A DNA stretch of 64,000 bases from Ampelocalamus luodianensis (GCA_036346255.1 JAYEVH010000228.1:163071-227070), one strand, 5' to 3'. Shown: positions 1 through 12,312, numbered from the stretch's first letter. The notes: generated from the sequence alone by a model not told the origin. Numbers and translations are program-made.

Positions 1-3000
1 GAAACTGAAAACCTAATTTGGATTTGTGGTGCAAAAGATATTACCTAAAAACCCATTTTCTACCATAATTAGCACTCAGAGCAAAACATTTTCTAGAAAG
101 ATTTTGAAGCTGAAATTTTTATGGTAGCTACCTATTGGTATAGAGGTAACCCATATAAAATTTCAGGTCATTTGGAGTTAAAATGATTTAGTTATGATTT
201 TTCTAAGATGCAAAACTAGCATATTGCACTTTCCGTAAATATAAACATGTGCAAAACCTATTTCACATTATAGAATGATAACAGAGGGATTTCCTAACAT
301 CAAATTTCTATTTTTAGGATTTACAGGGAATTACTGGTGTCTATTACATCATTAAATGAATTTTTAAGTGCTGCTAATAAGGTTAAATCTACTAACATAT
401 TTTTTCCTATTTGATTTAGGCCTTCCACCATTTTTAGATTAAAGTTTAGTTAATAACAAATTTATCAAAGTTAAAATCATACAATTATCGATATACGTAA
501 AAGATATGCATTTTCCAAGTTTTAATACAATTCTGGAATATATAAAAATAGCAGAAAACAAGCTATTCTTAACTAAACAATTTCCTGCCACTGGAACATG
601 CTTAAATCCATTTTTATAATAAACTAAAGTGACAACATAATTTATTACCGTTGGAATTATCTAAAAGCGCTTAAAATGAATTAGTTATGAGTTTCTAAAG
701 TTTTTATATCATTTTCAGTTGTTAAACAAATACTTACCGAAATACAGAACCACCCAATTAAAAGAACACGACGTGGACGCTCGGCAACCCTTGATCTAAC
801 ATCCTACGGCCACGCGCCAAACCTAATCGAGCTCACCGTTGATCACGATCCAACGGCCACGAAGGTGTATGCATCCCGACGGCGCGTTTCTTGGGCCAAT
901 CCCACCGCAGATCGCAGATGGACGGTCCAGAGCGCACCAACGGCCGAAGGTCCGACAGCACACACGATCTCACCGCTGATCTCAAGATCGACGGCCGAGA
1001 ATGATCAAGGCATCCGAGGGTCCGACGCACTCACGATCCGGGCCGCAGATCTAAAAATGAACGGTAGATACCGACCGCAGCTCAAAGGAAGATGTCGACA
1101 TGTGGGACCGCATGTCGCTGACTTCGAGTCACCCACGCTACCGGTTTAACCCACGCACAAGCAGCACCGCCCACTTGTCACGATCGAGAGTGGCTGTTAG
1201 GACAGTAATTTAAGGATTCCAATGATTACCATTAATTAGGCACTAATGACTATCGAATTGATTTAATCCCCCGCCCACAAGACAATGACCTGCAGGAGAT
1301 TCCGACAATGATTTAACCGCGACACATTAACTAACCAATGATTAGCATTAATGATGTAGGAACAAAGCAAGGGATTGAACCAGAGCGAGTTAAGGATTTT
1401 GGGCCCACTAGTCGCTGGCTCAAAACAACGATTAAGACATAATTAATAACTAATGATTAGCAATTAATGTGTCCTAATCAAATGACGAAACGGAGCTCGT
1501 GTCAAAAAACCCGAGTGAGTTCAACGCAAATCGCCGCGACATCGGCGCGCGCGCGCCGATCAAGACCCAAAATGGATTCGCAATAACAAGATTTAACCTA
1601 ATGGTAGCATTCTCGCCGCGCGAGGACTAGAACGCCGCCAGCCGGAAAACGAAAATAGGAGCTATCGCTAAACACGAAAATCGCGATGAGCTCCATCGCG
1701 AGCCGAGGGTGCGGTGCGAGCTTTAAGGACTAATAAGAAGCTACCTTAGTGACAAGAAGCTTCAAGATGGCCGAGATGCTTGATCACGGTGAAAGCTCAC
1801 GACACGAAGAAGAAAGGTTGAAAACGACACCGAGCCAAATGAGTGATACTAAAGCATCAAAATAGCTTCATAATGATTCATGGCTACATGAGCAAGCAAT
1901 TGAAAATGGAGCACTCACCGAAATGAGGAAGAAGATGACCACCCGCCGAATTTGAACAAACCCCAAATTGGACAATTCCCGAGAATCAAATCCAAAATCA
2001 AGTGAGGGAAATGTTCAAGGAAGTAAATAGATAAGGTTAGGGCAAAGAAACGTGAAGGAGGACCACTGAACACCAAGAATCACCAATGGAGCTTCACGGT
2101 CAACAATGGCGCTTGCCATTTTTGAGGTGTTAAGCTCCAATATTGAGAATGGGGCTTGATGGTGGTCTAAAGACATACCAGAGGCATTGAGTGTGCTTAT
2201 AAGGCCAAGAAAGTGTTAGGTTTGCACCACACTTCTTTCGGCGGCAAAACACAAAGCACCACGCACGACCGACAAGGAAAAGAGGTGTAGACGGCATTAG
2301 GGCATGGCCTAGCTCAATGCACCGCCCATACCCCAAACGCCGGCTAGGTGGCTTTAGGAGCAAGAAATGACACCGCCATTACTCCTCTACAGTGCTCGAT
2401 CACGGGGAGGTAGAAGACGACCAGCGAAAAAGGTTCGGTGACTCACGACCGCTGGATGAGACACGAACGGCCGAGATAGCGCCACGCCACGGCTTTAAAA
2501 CACAACGGAGATATTGCGAACCCTACGATTAGAAATGAACGGCTCAGATAGCTCCACGTTGCAAACTCAAATTACAACGAGTACGCGAGCGCTGGATCTT
2601 AATCCAACGGCTCGATTCAAAAATGCAACCGAGGGTCCGAAAGTTTCAAGATCTCGACGGCTGGATGGAGATCCAACGGTTGACATTCGCACTTGCAACC
2701 GGAAGGTCCGAATGATACACGCGCGGCCGCGGCGATTTAGATCTAACGGTTGAGATCCACCGCGCTTTAAAGAGTGGCTCGGTGCATTTAGTTGATCGAC
2801 TGAAGTCGATCGCCCGAGCCCGAGTCCGACTCGAACCCGAGTAACAAGAAACCCGCTTGACTTTGAAATAAAAAAGAGACTTTGAAAGATTTATTTGAGG
2901 TAGCAAACTAACTCCAAAATTATGAAATTTTTACAGGAGCTTGCTAACTCAGATATCAACCTTGTGTAAAATTTTCAGAGGTTTTATATTGTGAATAAAT

Positions 3001-3343
3001 CTCCAAAATTCTGCAAGGCTCTGTTTTAATGTTTGACTAAGAGTCAAACAGTTTGATCGCTTCTAAAAATATTCAAACAATTTCTAAAAATTGTGAAATT
3101 TTTCAGAGGGGTCATGCACCATCACAGAGACTTAGGAAAATATTTCCAGAGGATGATCATAAGATTTGACAAGATTGTTTTGAATAGCAAGATTTGGATC
3201 AACAAGACTTGTGACAATGTAATTCCATAATTCCTTGAACAAGAATTGATTGGCACAACAGAAATACATGATGTAAGAAAAAGTTTTAATTTCTACTCAT
3301 TTTCTTACATTTGAAACACAAGCCCAAAATTTGGGATGTTACA
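1..3343 (-). mobile_element. Giant Tekay-type LTR C, minus strand, cut by window start
   Basis: Read on the minus strand, the block starts at 3343 with TGTAACATCCCAAATTTTGG, the start shared with the LTRs at 26519, 36242 and 48858, and then runs through the same landmarks in the same order. These include the AAGAATGG-like segment near 2110 and the CTTATAAGCAC segment near 2195. No purine tract lies to its right, so 3343 is an outer boundary (5' LTR or solo LTR), not an inner one. A target duplication cannot be tested because the other end is outside the window; the first flanking bases are ttaac. The short frames inside (for example near 865-1149 and 2514-2906) have no domain and I treat them as chance. 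It resembles the B LTR more than the A LTR. Confidence 0.8.
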
Positions 3344-5733
3344 TTAACAACAAGAAAGATAGCATGTAGGTAATTCAACAATTGCTCAACAAATGAAACA
3401 TATCAACAGATAATGCGAAGCAATGTAATTCCTAACCCCACCCATCAGGTACAAGTGTGTCAATTTAATATTTTTCTATTAACCACGGACCTAAAGCCCG
3501 CTCGATACTAATCAGAACACCCCACTCGACATGAGCCCTCGAATGCTACTAAACAAACTCTAATAATTCTAAACTAGACAATCTTAATAAATCTCAGTAA
3601 CCTCCCTTGTAAAGTTAATTACACGAATGTTCCAACATACAGATTATTCAAATAATAACTAAAACTTTCATCCAAAGACATCAAAAGATAATCAAAGACA
3701 TGCTAAGTATCTAACATAACTAGAGGGATATGAAGTTCCACTACTCAACATTATTATATTTAATCCATTGCATGAGACAAAACATAATAATCTTTGCATT
3801 TACTAAAATCAATCACGTTCTGAAGATCATTCATCTTTATTTAGTTCATGTGGCATGTGTGTGACTAGTAGTCTACTTCCCCATGCATGTCATTCTTGGC
3901 TCGTACCTAAAACAACAATAAAAGCAAGAGTGAGTCCATAGACTCAGCAAGTACATAAAGAAACTATAACATCAAGATCAATGTAAAGGAGATCAACAAT
4001 AGAACATCTCATATACAAATGCAATGCTCAAGGATCCTTTATCTTTAACTTTCGTGTGCATTACACCGTAATGCAAAGTAAGCAACCGCCGCCAAGATAC
4101 CCATGCTCAGGCGCCGCACGCACGTGGACCAATTGCCCGCATTCGCAAGTAACGGGACCTCAAGCCCACACTCCACGAGTGAGGGATCTCGCCCATCACA
4201 TTCATGACGGGATCTCAGGGAATCATGCTTGATCACCGTGTGACCAAGCCTTAACATGTTCTCAATATGCATATGCTCATCTCTTATTCATTGTCAATCT
4301 TACCAAAAGACAACAACATTGTACCACAAGAAAGCATAAGCATAATTTGAGCAATCACCATACTTAAACAATCATCAAGTAAGCCACCTTGCTATGCAAC
4401 CATATATCAAAAGCACACAAACATAGCCAATCAATCACACCCATTTAACAAACAATGCACTTGCCTTAACCGTATGAGAATAGTGGATTTAAGAGGGCGC
4501 TGCCCCGGGATCACGCTCCCACCTGAACATAAAGATAACCCAAACTAAGACCAACATACTGGACCAAAAGCATAAATAACAACACAAACGAACTCGCTAA
4601 ACTCCCAAGCGCTTTCAAATCTTCCATTCCTAGCGACGCTTGGTGATCACTACGGATAGTCAACTTCTAAAATACATAACTTTCCGCTCAGGGGTCCAAA
4701 TAAGGTGTTCTCAGACTTTCTGGAAAGGTAATTTAATTACTAAAATAAACTTAGTTGGGGAGCCCTTTTGATTATGCCAACTACTGCCTCTACCAAGCCA
4801 ACCTACAGAGCAATAATTATCACGTCGGGTTCTCTGGACAGATCACTAAAACCATCATAACTTTTGCTACGAAAGTCTAAATCTTGCGTTCTTTATCTCT
4901 ATCAAAAGGTATGGAAATTACCTACATTTTTTGTTATACTGAGATCCTCTGATTTCGTTTTTAAATAATAGATTAACTCAGTTGTCTACAGACTGTCAGG
5001 ATGTTGACAGATTAACCAGACAGCGGCACTAAACAATTCATAACTTTCTAACTGTTAATCGGATTTGAGAGATCTTGGCGGCCATTGAAAGCTACGAAGA
5101 AGACCTACATAACTCTAGGAGACCAAAACTCCTAATTCTGCCTCTAAACACACGAAACCGGCCGCGCAATAATCTGGACAGAATGCAATCTAAAAGAAAT
5201 CGGTGACCGATCCACAAAACGAATTCGTAAACGCTTCTAATACAAAAGATTCAGTGGGGGAAGGGTCTTCATTACCCTAGATGCCGCTGAAGATCGCGAG
5301 CTCCTGTTGGTGATCCCCCTTCCTTCTCTTTTCTCCTCTCCTTCCTCTTCCTTCTTATTGGCCGCCACCACCAAGGAGTTCCTTCTTCCATCACTTGGCC
5401 GGCAACCATGGGGACTAGGGAGGGGTGCAAGGGGGAGATTAACCAGGAGGGAGGTTGGGGCGCAAGGGTGGAGGAGAGGAGGGTGGGGAAGTGGCGGCAC
5501 AAGGGGGAGAGGTGGGAGAGTGGGGTGCGGCTAGGTTTGGGAGAAAGTGGCGCCCCTTGGCCGGCCACCCTTGCCCTCATGGGCCGGGCCCAAGCCCCAG
5601 TTGTGCTACGAATGACGTTTCCTTTCTAATTGTTGTATTGAGCATTTTCCAGTGGTCCTTCCCACAATCCATTTAATTTCTCCTGAATAAATAACCTCTC
5701 CCGGCTATTTGCTTAACTCACTTTCGGATATCA
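3344..5733 (-). mobile_element. LTR-like block I, relative of solo LTR H, minus strand
   Basis: This stretch without genes parallels the solo LTR at 28679-30988. Both have a 'CTCAGCAAGTA'-type block (about 3940 here, 29070 there), runs of ACATAACTTT-type text, a 'CTCTAGGAGA' segment (5115 and 30350), a segment ending in GGACAGAATGCA or GGACAGAATTGC, and a GC-rich stretch with 'TTGGCCGGCCACC' (5560 and 30810). The right end near 5733 (minus start TGATATCCGAAAG) matches H's minus start TGTAATACTCCGGAAG. The left boundary is uncertain: the block may begin anywhere from 3344 to about 3560. No target duplication was found. Overlapping frames at 5237-5676 are low-complexity and not genes. Confidence 0.5.
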
Positions 5734-5953
5734 CGTAACTCCCAAGTTCGACCGACTATTTTGTCATGCGCCCCATTGCTTTCCTATTCGAGGATCGCCC
5801 TAAGGAAACTCGCACGCACAACTAGTTTGTGCACCAAAATAATGTCGTAGTTTCCTCAAGACATGAGGAGGGAATATAAAAGTTTTTGAACCCGAGGGTA
5901 ACGCCCTTAGGTTCGTAAAACTTGCTAACGAGTAAATCGGTCGTTGTACGCTA
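5734..5953 (-). other. Unassigned 3' piece of element E
   Basis: About 220 bp lie between LTR block I and the RNase H start. No reading frame or LTR similarity is visible. It could be the 3' internal region of element E joined to the RT part by a deletion that removed RNase H and integrase, or it could be older flanking DNA. The join near 5945-5953 is where the coding similarity stops abruptly. Confidence 0.35.
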
Positions 5954-6900
5954 TCACGCCCACGACCAAGATCGCGCTTTACACCGTGGCGTGGCAGCTA
6001 GATAAATTAAGAGCGTCTCTCCTGGTTTCGGAGAAACCAGAACAGGAGCACCCGTAAGATACCTCTTGACCTCCTCAAAGGCTATGTTAGCCTCTTCCGA
6101 CCACTTGAAGCCCTCATGTTTCCTTAGAAGTTTGAAGAAAGGCAGTTCTTTCTCTCCCAAATGTGCGATGAAATGACTTAATGCCGCCATGCATCCTGTG
6201 AGTTTCTGGACTTCTTTTTTCGTGGTCGGGGGACGCATCTGAGTGGCTTTTATCTTTTCAAGATTTGCTTTGATTCCTCGTGCAGAGACCAAGAATCCAA
6301 GCAATTTTCCTTAAGAGACCCTCAACACACACTTCTCGGGATTAAGCTTCAAGTGGTATTTTCTGAGGTTGTCGAATGTTTCCTACAAGTATGTGATGTG
6401 ATTGAGCCGCTTGCTGCTTTTTATGACTAGATCATCAACGTAGGCTTCCAGATTTCGGCCTAGTTGAGGAACAAAAGTCGTTTGCATCAAACGCTCAAAA
6501 GAAGCCCCGGTATTTTTTAAACCGAATGGTATTTTGACATAGCTAAATATTCCAAATGGTGTAATGAATGCGTCTTCTTCATCTTCTCGACACATATTGA
6601 TCTCGTGGTAACCAGAGTATGCATCTAGAAAACTCAACATTTCACATCCTGCAGTAGAGTCAACCAACTGATCGATGCGAGGTAAAGGGAAATCATCTTT
6701 TGAACAAGCTTTATTAAGATCAGTAAAGTCTACGCACATACACCATTTGCCATTAGACTTTCTAACCATTACAGGATTGGCCAACCACTCTGGGTTGTTG
6801 ACTTCTCTTATGAAGCCTGCTTTTAGCAACTTGTTCAATTCTGACCTAATAGCATCTCGTCGATCAGGGGCAAATCTCAGAACTTCGCTTTACGTAGTTT
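5954..6900 (-). pseudogene. Element E pol: reverse transcriptase plus RNase H start (broken)
   Basis: The product would copy element RNA into DNA in cytoplasmic particles. The frame 6838-6383 (151 aa) holds the RT fingers and palm: 'CVDFTDLNKAC', then 'DQLVD', 'LDAYSGYHEI' with the first catalytic Asp at residue 72, 'PFGLKNTGASF', and YVDD at residues 133-136 followed by LVIKSS. The frame 6304-5954 continues with 'GFLVSARGI' and the RT thumb/connection, and ends at the first RNase H residues (LLIYLAAT). A TAA stop near 6312 separates the two pieces in an otherwise collinear frame. The YVDD and spacing are typical of plant Ty3/Gypsy Tat/Athila polymerases. Non-functional. Confidence 0.9.
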
Positions 6901-7138
6901 ATCGCATCGTAAGGCTAGCTCGTGCTCGATCACTTTCTTGGGACTCGGCATGTTGGATGCTTGCCACGCCAAGACATCGCGTTGCTCTGAGAAAAGTGAT
7001 GAGGGCGCCTTCCTATTTGGGGTTGGAAGAATCCCCAATGCAAACAGCCTTCGAGGGCTCCTCTGCGTCCAGAGGAACCTCTTTGACCTGGTCATTCGGC
7101 TTTGGTGCGGCTTTAGGCTTAGACTTGCTAGTCGAAGG

Positions 7139-7560
7139 CTAACTTTCGTCTCGAGTTGGTAGTTGTCCAACCATCTCGAGGGGACGACGGTCGCAGGAGT
7201 GAGCCATCTTCTTGTCATAATATATTGTGATTACTCCTTTTGGACCTGGCATCTTAAGACATTGATACCCATAATGAGTAGTTATTAAGAATTTTATCAA
7301 AGTAGGTCGTCCGAGTATGGCATTATAGGTCGTATCGAAATCGACCACGTCAAAGGAGATCTTCTCTGTCCTGAAATTGCTTGGTGAGCCAAACGTTAAA
7401 GGAAGAGAAACTTGGCCAACTGGTTTGGCCGAAGACCCCGGTACGATTTCATGGAAAGAATATCGTACCGGCCTTACCTTTGTCCTAGGCATCTGCATCT
7501 CATCCAGGGTACTCATAAACAGTATGTTTAACGAGCTTCCACCATGAACTAAAACTCAAT
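7139..7560 (-). pseudogene. Element E aspartic protease, catalytic Asp lost
   Basis: The frame 7516-7139 contains 'VVDFDTTYNAILGRPTL', the hallmark C-terminal half of plant Ty3/Gypsy proteases. Extending the same frame upstream of its Met gives HGGSSLNILF at 7546-7517, where this family normally has Asp in the first position. The codon at 7546-7544 reads CAT (His), so the catalytic residue is replaced. Four codons further upstream (7558-7556) is a TGA stop. Downstream the frame runs out into the protease-RT linker (7218-6877 in another frame). The enzyme would normally cleave the Gag-Pol polyprotein; this copy cannot. Confidence 0.8.
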
Positions 7561-8004
7561 TTACTCGACAATTGTTGATGGTGGGTTCGACCACGATCGA
7601 GAACCAACCTAGTCTAGTCGAAGGGATCGGGCAATCACCTTTCTCGAAAGTAATGGTGACTTCCACCACTTCGGTAATTTATTGACGAGGTGAGTCGATT
7701 GTGTTTACCTCACGCCGACAACTTTTAGTCGCCTCCGTGACTCGTATGCCGATGATCCTCCATAGATGTGATCGATGGTGTGTTGCGGATCCCGGAATGG
7801 CATCTCCTCCTCGCCATCCGACTCTTCCGCCCACTTGTTTGGCCTACCTATTCAAGAGTAGGAAGTGGCCTTGTCGAGTAATAGTCTTCGAAGCCGAGAA
7901 AACTCGGCAGCTACGTAAGGTCATGCCCTTCTTTTTGTGAAAAGGACACCACCTGGTTTGTCGCTCCTCCGATCTTGGCGCTTACCTTTGCCTCGATCAG
8001 GATT

Positions 8005-9534
8005 CTACTTGGAGTTCCGCGGCTCTTTGTCTCTTACAGCCATGACCTCTTTAGAACCGGCAGTAAGAGATTTATGTCTCTTTGCTTTGTTCTTGGATTT
8101 CTTAGCCTTTTTATCCTTTTTCTTACCACTTTCGCCTACCTCCTGAGGGATATTATCTTCACGATCGATAGTGTTGTTCCACTCGACTGCTTCAGCCGTA
8201 GTCGCGTATCTATCGGCCATCTCGAAGAGTTTGGCAACGGTGGCGAGAGGATGTAAAGCGATGTCCTCTGTTATTCTTCTGCTGCGGACTCCCTGCTTGA
8301 AAGCCCTGATCACGGATGAGTCAGAAACTTTCGGAATAGAATTTCGAACCTGACTGAAGCGTCTGATGAATTGGAGTAGGGTTTCATGATCGTTCTGTCT
8401 TATCCGGTGCAGGTCGTCCTCCTTTCCAGGGCAGTTGTAGGTGCTCTGGAAGTTCGCCAGCAAAAGGTCGCAGAGGTGCTGCCACGAGTAGATCGATTCG
8501 AATGGCTAGTTTAAAAGCTATGATCGAGTCGATCCTTCGAGTACAGTCGGAAGGTAATTTGCCATTACATGCTTTCCTCCTTCTACTGCTCGGATAGCTG
8601 TAGTGTAGATCTGGAGGAATTTGATGGGATTTTGGGTTCTATCAAATTTCTCTATGTTCGCTGGTCGAAAACGAGGCGGCCAGCGAACTGCTCGAGGATT
8701 GGGTGAAAACGTCTGACATCCCGAGATAAGTTCTTGCCTCCTTCTTTGCAAAAAAAGAAGGGTTGACATCACCGTGATCGCATTTCGACGATACCCACCA
8801 CGTGGCTAGACCTATGATAAGCCCCAACTTTACGAGGGAAATACTCGATTCCGCTACCGCCGCACATTCTCGCCCCCGGTGGTGAAATATCACCTCTCCT
8901 GGGGGCTTGTCGGTCTCCAGATGTCCAACGAGCCTTCCTCAGGTCGGGAGAACGACGTGAGCGAGGGTCATGTCATCTCCCATGCGACGAGTTATCCGAA
9001 CGGCTGGCAGAAGATGGAGTCGTACTGGTACGACTTCCTGGTTGCAGTTGACAAGGACGCTCGAGTTTTGCCATCGTGTTGCGAAGCCTTTGTGCGATCT
9101 CTTCTGCAAAGAGATCGTACCCTGGTGCTCGAGCGAGCTCTTGGGTCGGATTTTCCAGCAAGTCGTTAATGTGCTGGAGCTCTTGAGCTTCCTCCGACTG
9201 GAAATAAGCGCGCTCGGGGAGATTTTTCTGAGTTGCTATTTTTCTCCGTCGGGTTGTCTCAGAATAGCCTACATCAAACCCCTGAGTTGGTTTTAATGGA
9301 GTGCGAGAATGTTGAGGATATCCCGCATGTTCATTAAAGTGTTTGTCCTCATTCGCCAGTGGTGGTGTCCCTACCATTGTCACGAGGGGATGTAGAGTGT
9401 GCCCGTCGGGGAGCATCATCAATCCTACCTCTGGGAGAATGATTCTTATCAAGGGGAATGACCAAGACCTCCCGTGGACGACCTCCACTTGCGCTAAAGG
9501 CCTCCTCGCTTGAGGAGTAGTCGAGTGACACCAT
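8005..9534 (-). pseudogene. Element E gag (capsid/nucleocapsid) remnant
   Basis: The frame 8463-8005 (152 aa) carries the retrotransposon gag core: 'LANFQSTY', 'ETLLQFIRRFSQVRNSIP', 'SSVIRAFKQGV', then a lysine-rich tail ('GKKKDKKAKKSKNKAKR'). The frame 8772-8518 lies in the same phase and gives the upstream capsid part ('FRPANIEKFDRTQNPIKFLQ'); two stop codons between 8464 and 8517 separate them. The frame 9488-8973 is a polar, low-order N-terminal stretch with 'EEIAQRLRNTMAKLE', as expected for the N-terminus of Tat gag. The product would assemble the particle that packages element RNA. No CCHC knuckle is seen. Broken by stops and shifts. Confidence 0.8.
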
Positions 9535-10084
9535 CCGGCAACTTGCAGTAAACCCCTCCAGGTAGGGGAACTCCGGGTTATAACCGCTGTCAGAGGTGTG
9601 TCCCGCGACGGATGGTTGGACTTGGAGGAATAGCGTGCTCGATCCCCTTCTCTCGGAATTATTCGAGAAAGAGGACCATCAGTGTCGATGGAGCTCTAGA
9701 ATGATGGCTTCCTAACTTATCTCGCCAAGTCGCATCGCTCGTGGGGACTCGAACACTTGGAGGAATTACTCGCTGTGTTGCGAACTGCCTTGGGGCAGCC
9801 CTGCTTGTGGTCATGTTGACTTCGCCCTGGGAACCCGGTTCTCACCGGCGCATCATTGTGGGGATGAGGATCCTCTGAACTCCAGCCGTGATGCAATCTC
9901 CGAGATCCGATAGAAGATCTCTAGAGGCGCAATACCGCCGATGATTCGACACTCGCTCGTAATCGGCCGCATCCATGTCGATGTCGCGCAATCGCCAAGT
10001 CGAACTAATTCTCCTCGCTCCATTCTCCCGCCATGGTAGCATCAAAGAGAAAAGAAGGAACTCTGACAAGGAATTACCGTAAGA
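9535..10084 (-). other. Element E leader between PBS and gag
   Basis: About 550 bp lie between the primer site and the first recognisable gag text. A frame at 10159-9842 crosses the PBS into the LTR, so it is not a gene. Nothing else is recognised here. Confidence 0.5.
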
Positions 10085-10102
10085 TCCCCACTGACGGCAC
10101 CA
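10085..10102 (-). promoter_or_regulatory. Primer binding site of element E (tRNA-Asp-like)
   Basis: Minus-strand TGGTGCCGTCAGTGGGGA resembles the site complementary to the 3' end of plant tRNA-Asp, with a few mismatches. It lies 7 bp inside the LTR end at 10110. It would prime minus-strand DNA synthesis. Its position and orientation fix the polarity of the element. Confidence 0.8.
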
Positions 10103-10340
10103 ATCACAATGTTTTAGAACCGATCTTACGTGAAAGATTATTTGATTCGGGGTCTCCACAATTGATCACGAGACAAAATAGACACGGATTTTTACACGTG
10201 TTCGGTCTTCCAAAGGAGAATAACAACCCTACTCCCGTGTGTATTATATTGGGTATCCCGATTACAATCGTGGAAAGACTTATGCTAATATCGCTACTTA
10301 TTGTCCCTAAAAACTCTCTCCTATTACCTCCAAAAGACAC

Positions 10341-10350
10341 CTATTTATAC
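10341..10350 (-). promoter_or_regulatory. TATA box in LTR of element E
   Basis: Minus-strand GTATAAATAG, a strong plant TATA box match, lies in the middle of the LTR downstream of the U3 tandem repeats. It is the likely core promoter for element E. Confidence 0.65.
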
Positions 10351-10577
10351 AATGCCGCATGGCGTTGTCATTCCAGTCAATAGGCGCCATTATTACGTAA
10401 TAATGAGAGTAATTACTGCAGTAGTAACCTCCCACGCCGCTCGACGGTTATCAATCGAGATAATGGAGAGTTATCCGTAGTTATTCCGATATAACTACAT
10501 CTCTTGATCGCCGATCTCACAACTAATAGGCCTACCGTGAGTGGACGCAATTATCCGTGAAGAAGTCGAGGTGGCTA

Positions 10578-10741
10578 GTCGTAGGTGACTTACGACCGTG
10601 GGGTAGTCGAGAAAAGCTTACGATCGGATACCGGTCGAGAAAGACTTACGATCAAGGTAATCGAGGAGAACTTACGACACGCGGTAGTCGAGAAACACCT
10701 ACAACTATGGGGGTGGTCGAGAAGAACTTACGACCACTTGG
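10578..10741 (-). repeat. U3 tandem repeats, 25-30 bp, six copies
   Basis: Six imperfect units share a core of the type 'GTCGAGAA..ACTTACGA' on the plus strand (for example at 10605, 10633, 10660, 10686 and 10715). They sit upstream of the TATA box in the minus orientation, the usual place for LTR enhancer repeats. Confidence 0.75.
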
Positions 10742-10812
10742 CTTACTTCTCCTTACAACATTTAAGGTGTACCATGTGACGCCATATTACATGATTAAGG
10801 AATAACAAAATG

Positions 10813-10885
10813 AGGATTATCGATCCTCGCGATTCTTTTAGTAGTTATGACTTATGAGCAAACTTACCTAGCAAAGCTAGCTATT
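10813..10885 (+). repeat. Fragment of the 1.2-kb repeat unit (module Y end)
   Basis: The text 'GTTATGACTTATGAGCAAAC' near 10841 recurs at about 26455, 57240 and 58441, each time at the 3' end of a 1.2-kb repeat unit. Here it is followed by different sequence. It shows the array reached at least this far left before insertions broke it up. Bases 10761-10812 are unassigned. Confidence 0.65.
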
Positions 10886-10916
10886 TTTAGGAAAATGCTT
10901 CACATACTACACATTT

Positions 10917-12312
10917 TGTAGTACATATTAGTGATATGGTCTAAAGGCAATCATAGAGATGATTATATCGCTCTATGTTTATGAACTTTTCAATAATTTG
11001 TTATTTTGTCCCTTGAATGAAATATCATTTATATTGATTGACAAGTATGTGTCTTGTTCAGAAACTCTCTATTTATGTTTATGATGGCATTGTAAATATT
11101 CCTAATTTTATGTTATGGGATACTTATGATTTATGGATCAGCACATGTATTCACCGATGACCACGCTTCACGATCATGGATATCGATATCAAATCAATAA
11201 TATGGACATATGTTAGAGAACATAGTGTTGGATTGACCCACCTTGAGACATCATCGAGAATTATTATATTCTTAAGTATCATCGTGATGTGAGATTCTTA
11301 TACCGAGGTCGCTGTGGTTTACTACATGTGTAATAGTTTACTTAGGGATGTCAAATGCTACTCCGTAAATAGGTAGCCAAAAGGTAGCTGGTTTTACTAT
11401 GGAACATGCGGAGAAATGTGAGCGATCAAGATGGAATTTGCTCATCCTCTCTAAAGGAGAGATATCTCGAGCCCTCGATATGGTTGGATTAAGAAAGTGC
11501 ATGGCCATGGCGAATATAGTTGGTTGAGTCAACTACAACTAATTAATCCACTACAAGATCGAGTGAAGGATCGAGCTATCATAGGATGGTACTCATCTCA
11601 CCTTGAGTTCGATCTGGTGTTGTGAGGCGAATGGATCAACATATGAGATTTTTAAAAGTTCATCTGATATAATCTTTATGTGTATTCAGGAGTCGCTATG
11701 TCCTCACACACTTAACAGGTTGGAACAAACTAGTTCAGATTGGATCAGTTAGTAGCTTAAGATTATAATCCGTATGTGGTTATCAGTCCTAATGAGTTTC
11801 TAATGTAGGAATCTATTATGGGCACTTTATAAGGGGACGCATAGAGCCTTTTGGAATGTTGTTGCATCATCCACCGAACCCTAGCGACCTCCATCCCGAA
11901 AGCCCTGTCGTGCGCTTTGGTTCTAGCACACCAGTGCACTACGTTCCACCTCTGGACATGTGGATATCGTAGAGGCGCAGTTCCGATTGCTGTTGCGCTG
12001 ATTGAGGATGACCCGCGACGTTTGTAAACACGAGTGGTTGCTAGAGGAGACTATCGATGGCCAAGAACATTAGACAATCAACTACTTCCACTACATTGAC
12101 GTGCGCGACGTTGGACTGAGCTGATCAACCTCTTCTTCTGCTGCACTGTGCATCTAGTGGCAACAATCTATGACCTCTTACTCGTATGGCTTCCTGGTTT
12201 ACACGGTAGAATTTTTATTGTGAGCTAGTGTAGCCTATCCGTATCCCAATAGTACACACGTACTACAAGATGATCTTCTCACACCCAATCCTACCGATGA
12301 TCTGCACCAACA
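10917..12312 (+). mobile_element. Probable solo LTR of a BARE/RIRE1-like Ty1/Copia element
   Basis: The block begins TGTAGTACATATT and soon reads 'CTAAAGGCAATCATAGAG', which follows the layout of BARE-1/WIS/RIRE1 LTRs. It goes on with 'CTCTAAAGGAGAGATATCTC' near 11450 and ends with '...CACCAACA' at 12312. There is no PBS, coding region or second LTR. The bases outside (cattt and acttt) do not form a clean duplication, so boundaries are approximate. The family call is from memory of the LTR layout. A 64-aa minus-strand frame at 11532-11338 is a chance frame. Confidence 0.5.

Larger units (their letters stand above)
5734..10760 (-). mobile_element. Truncated Ty3/Gypsy element E (Tat-like lineage), minus strand
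   Basis: On the minus strand the order is LTR (10760-10110), PBS (10102-10085), gag (about 9534-8005), protease (7560-7139), RT and the start of RNase H (6900-5954), then about 220 bp of unassigned sequence. Most of RNase H, all of integrase and the 3' LTR are missing. No second copy of the 10110-10760 LTR occurs in the window. The RT catalytic motif YVDD and the tRNA-Asp-like primer site fit the Tat group (RIRE2/Retand type); the lineage call is from recognition, not a search. Several in-frame stops show an old, inactive copy. The LTR's outer flank is tttaa; the matching duplication cannot be found because the 3' end is lost. Confidence 0.85.
10110..10760 (-). repeat. 5' LTR of element E
   Basis: The 651-bp block begins on the plus strand with TGTTTTAGAACC and ends TTACAACA, giving the TGTT...AACA ends expected of an LTR. 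On the minus strand it holds U3 tandem repeats (10741-10578), a TATAAATAG box (10350-10341), and ends next to the PBS. No second copy was found in the window. Confidence 0.85.

Noticed and set aside
5237..5676. Five overlapping frames on both strands
   Set aside because: GC-rich LTR-like sequence of block I open in many frames at once; no conserved protein.
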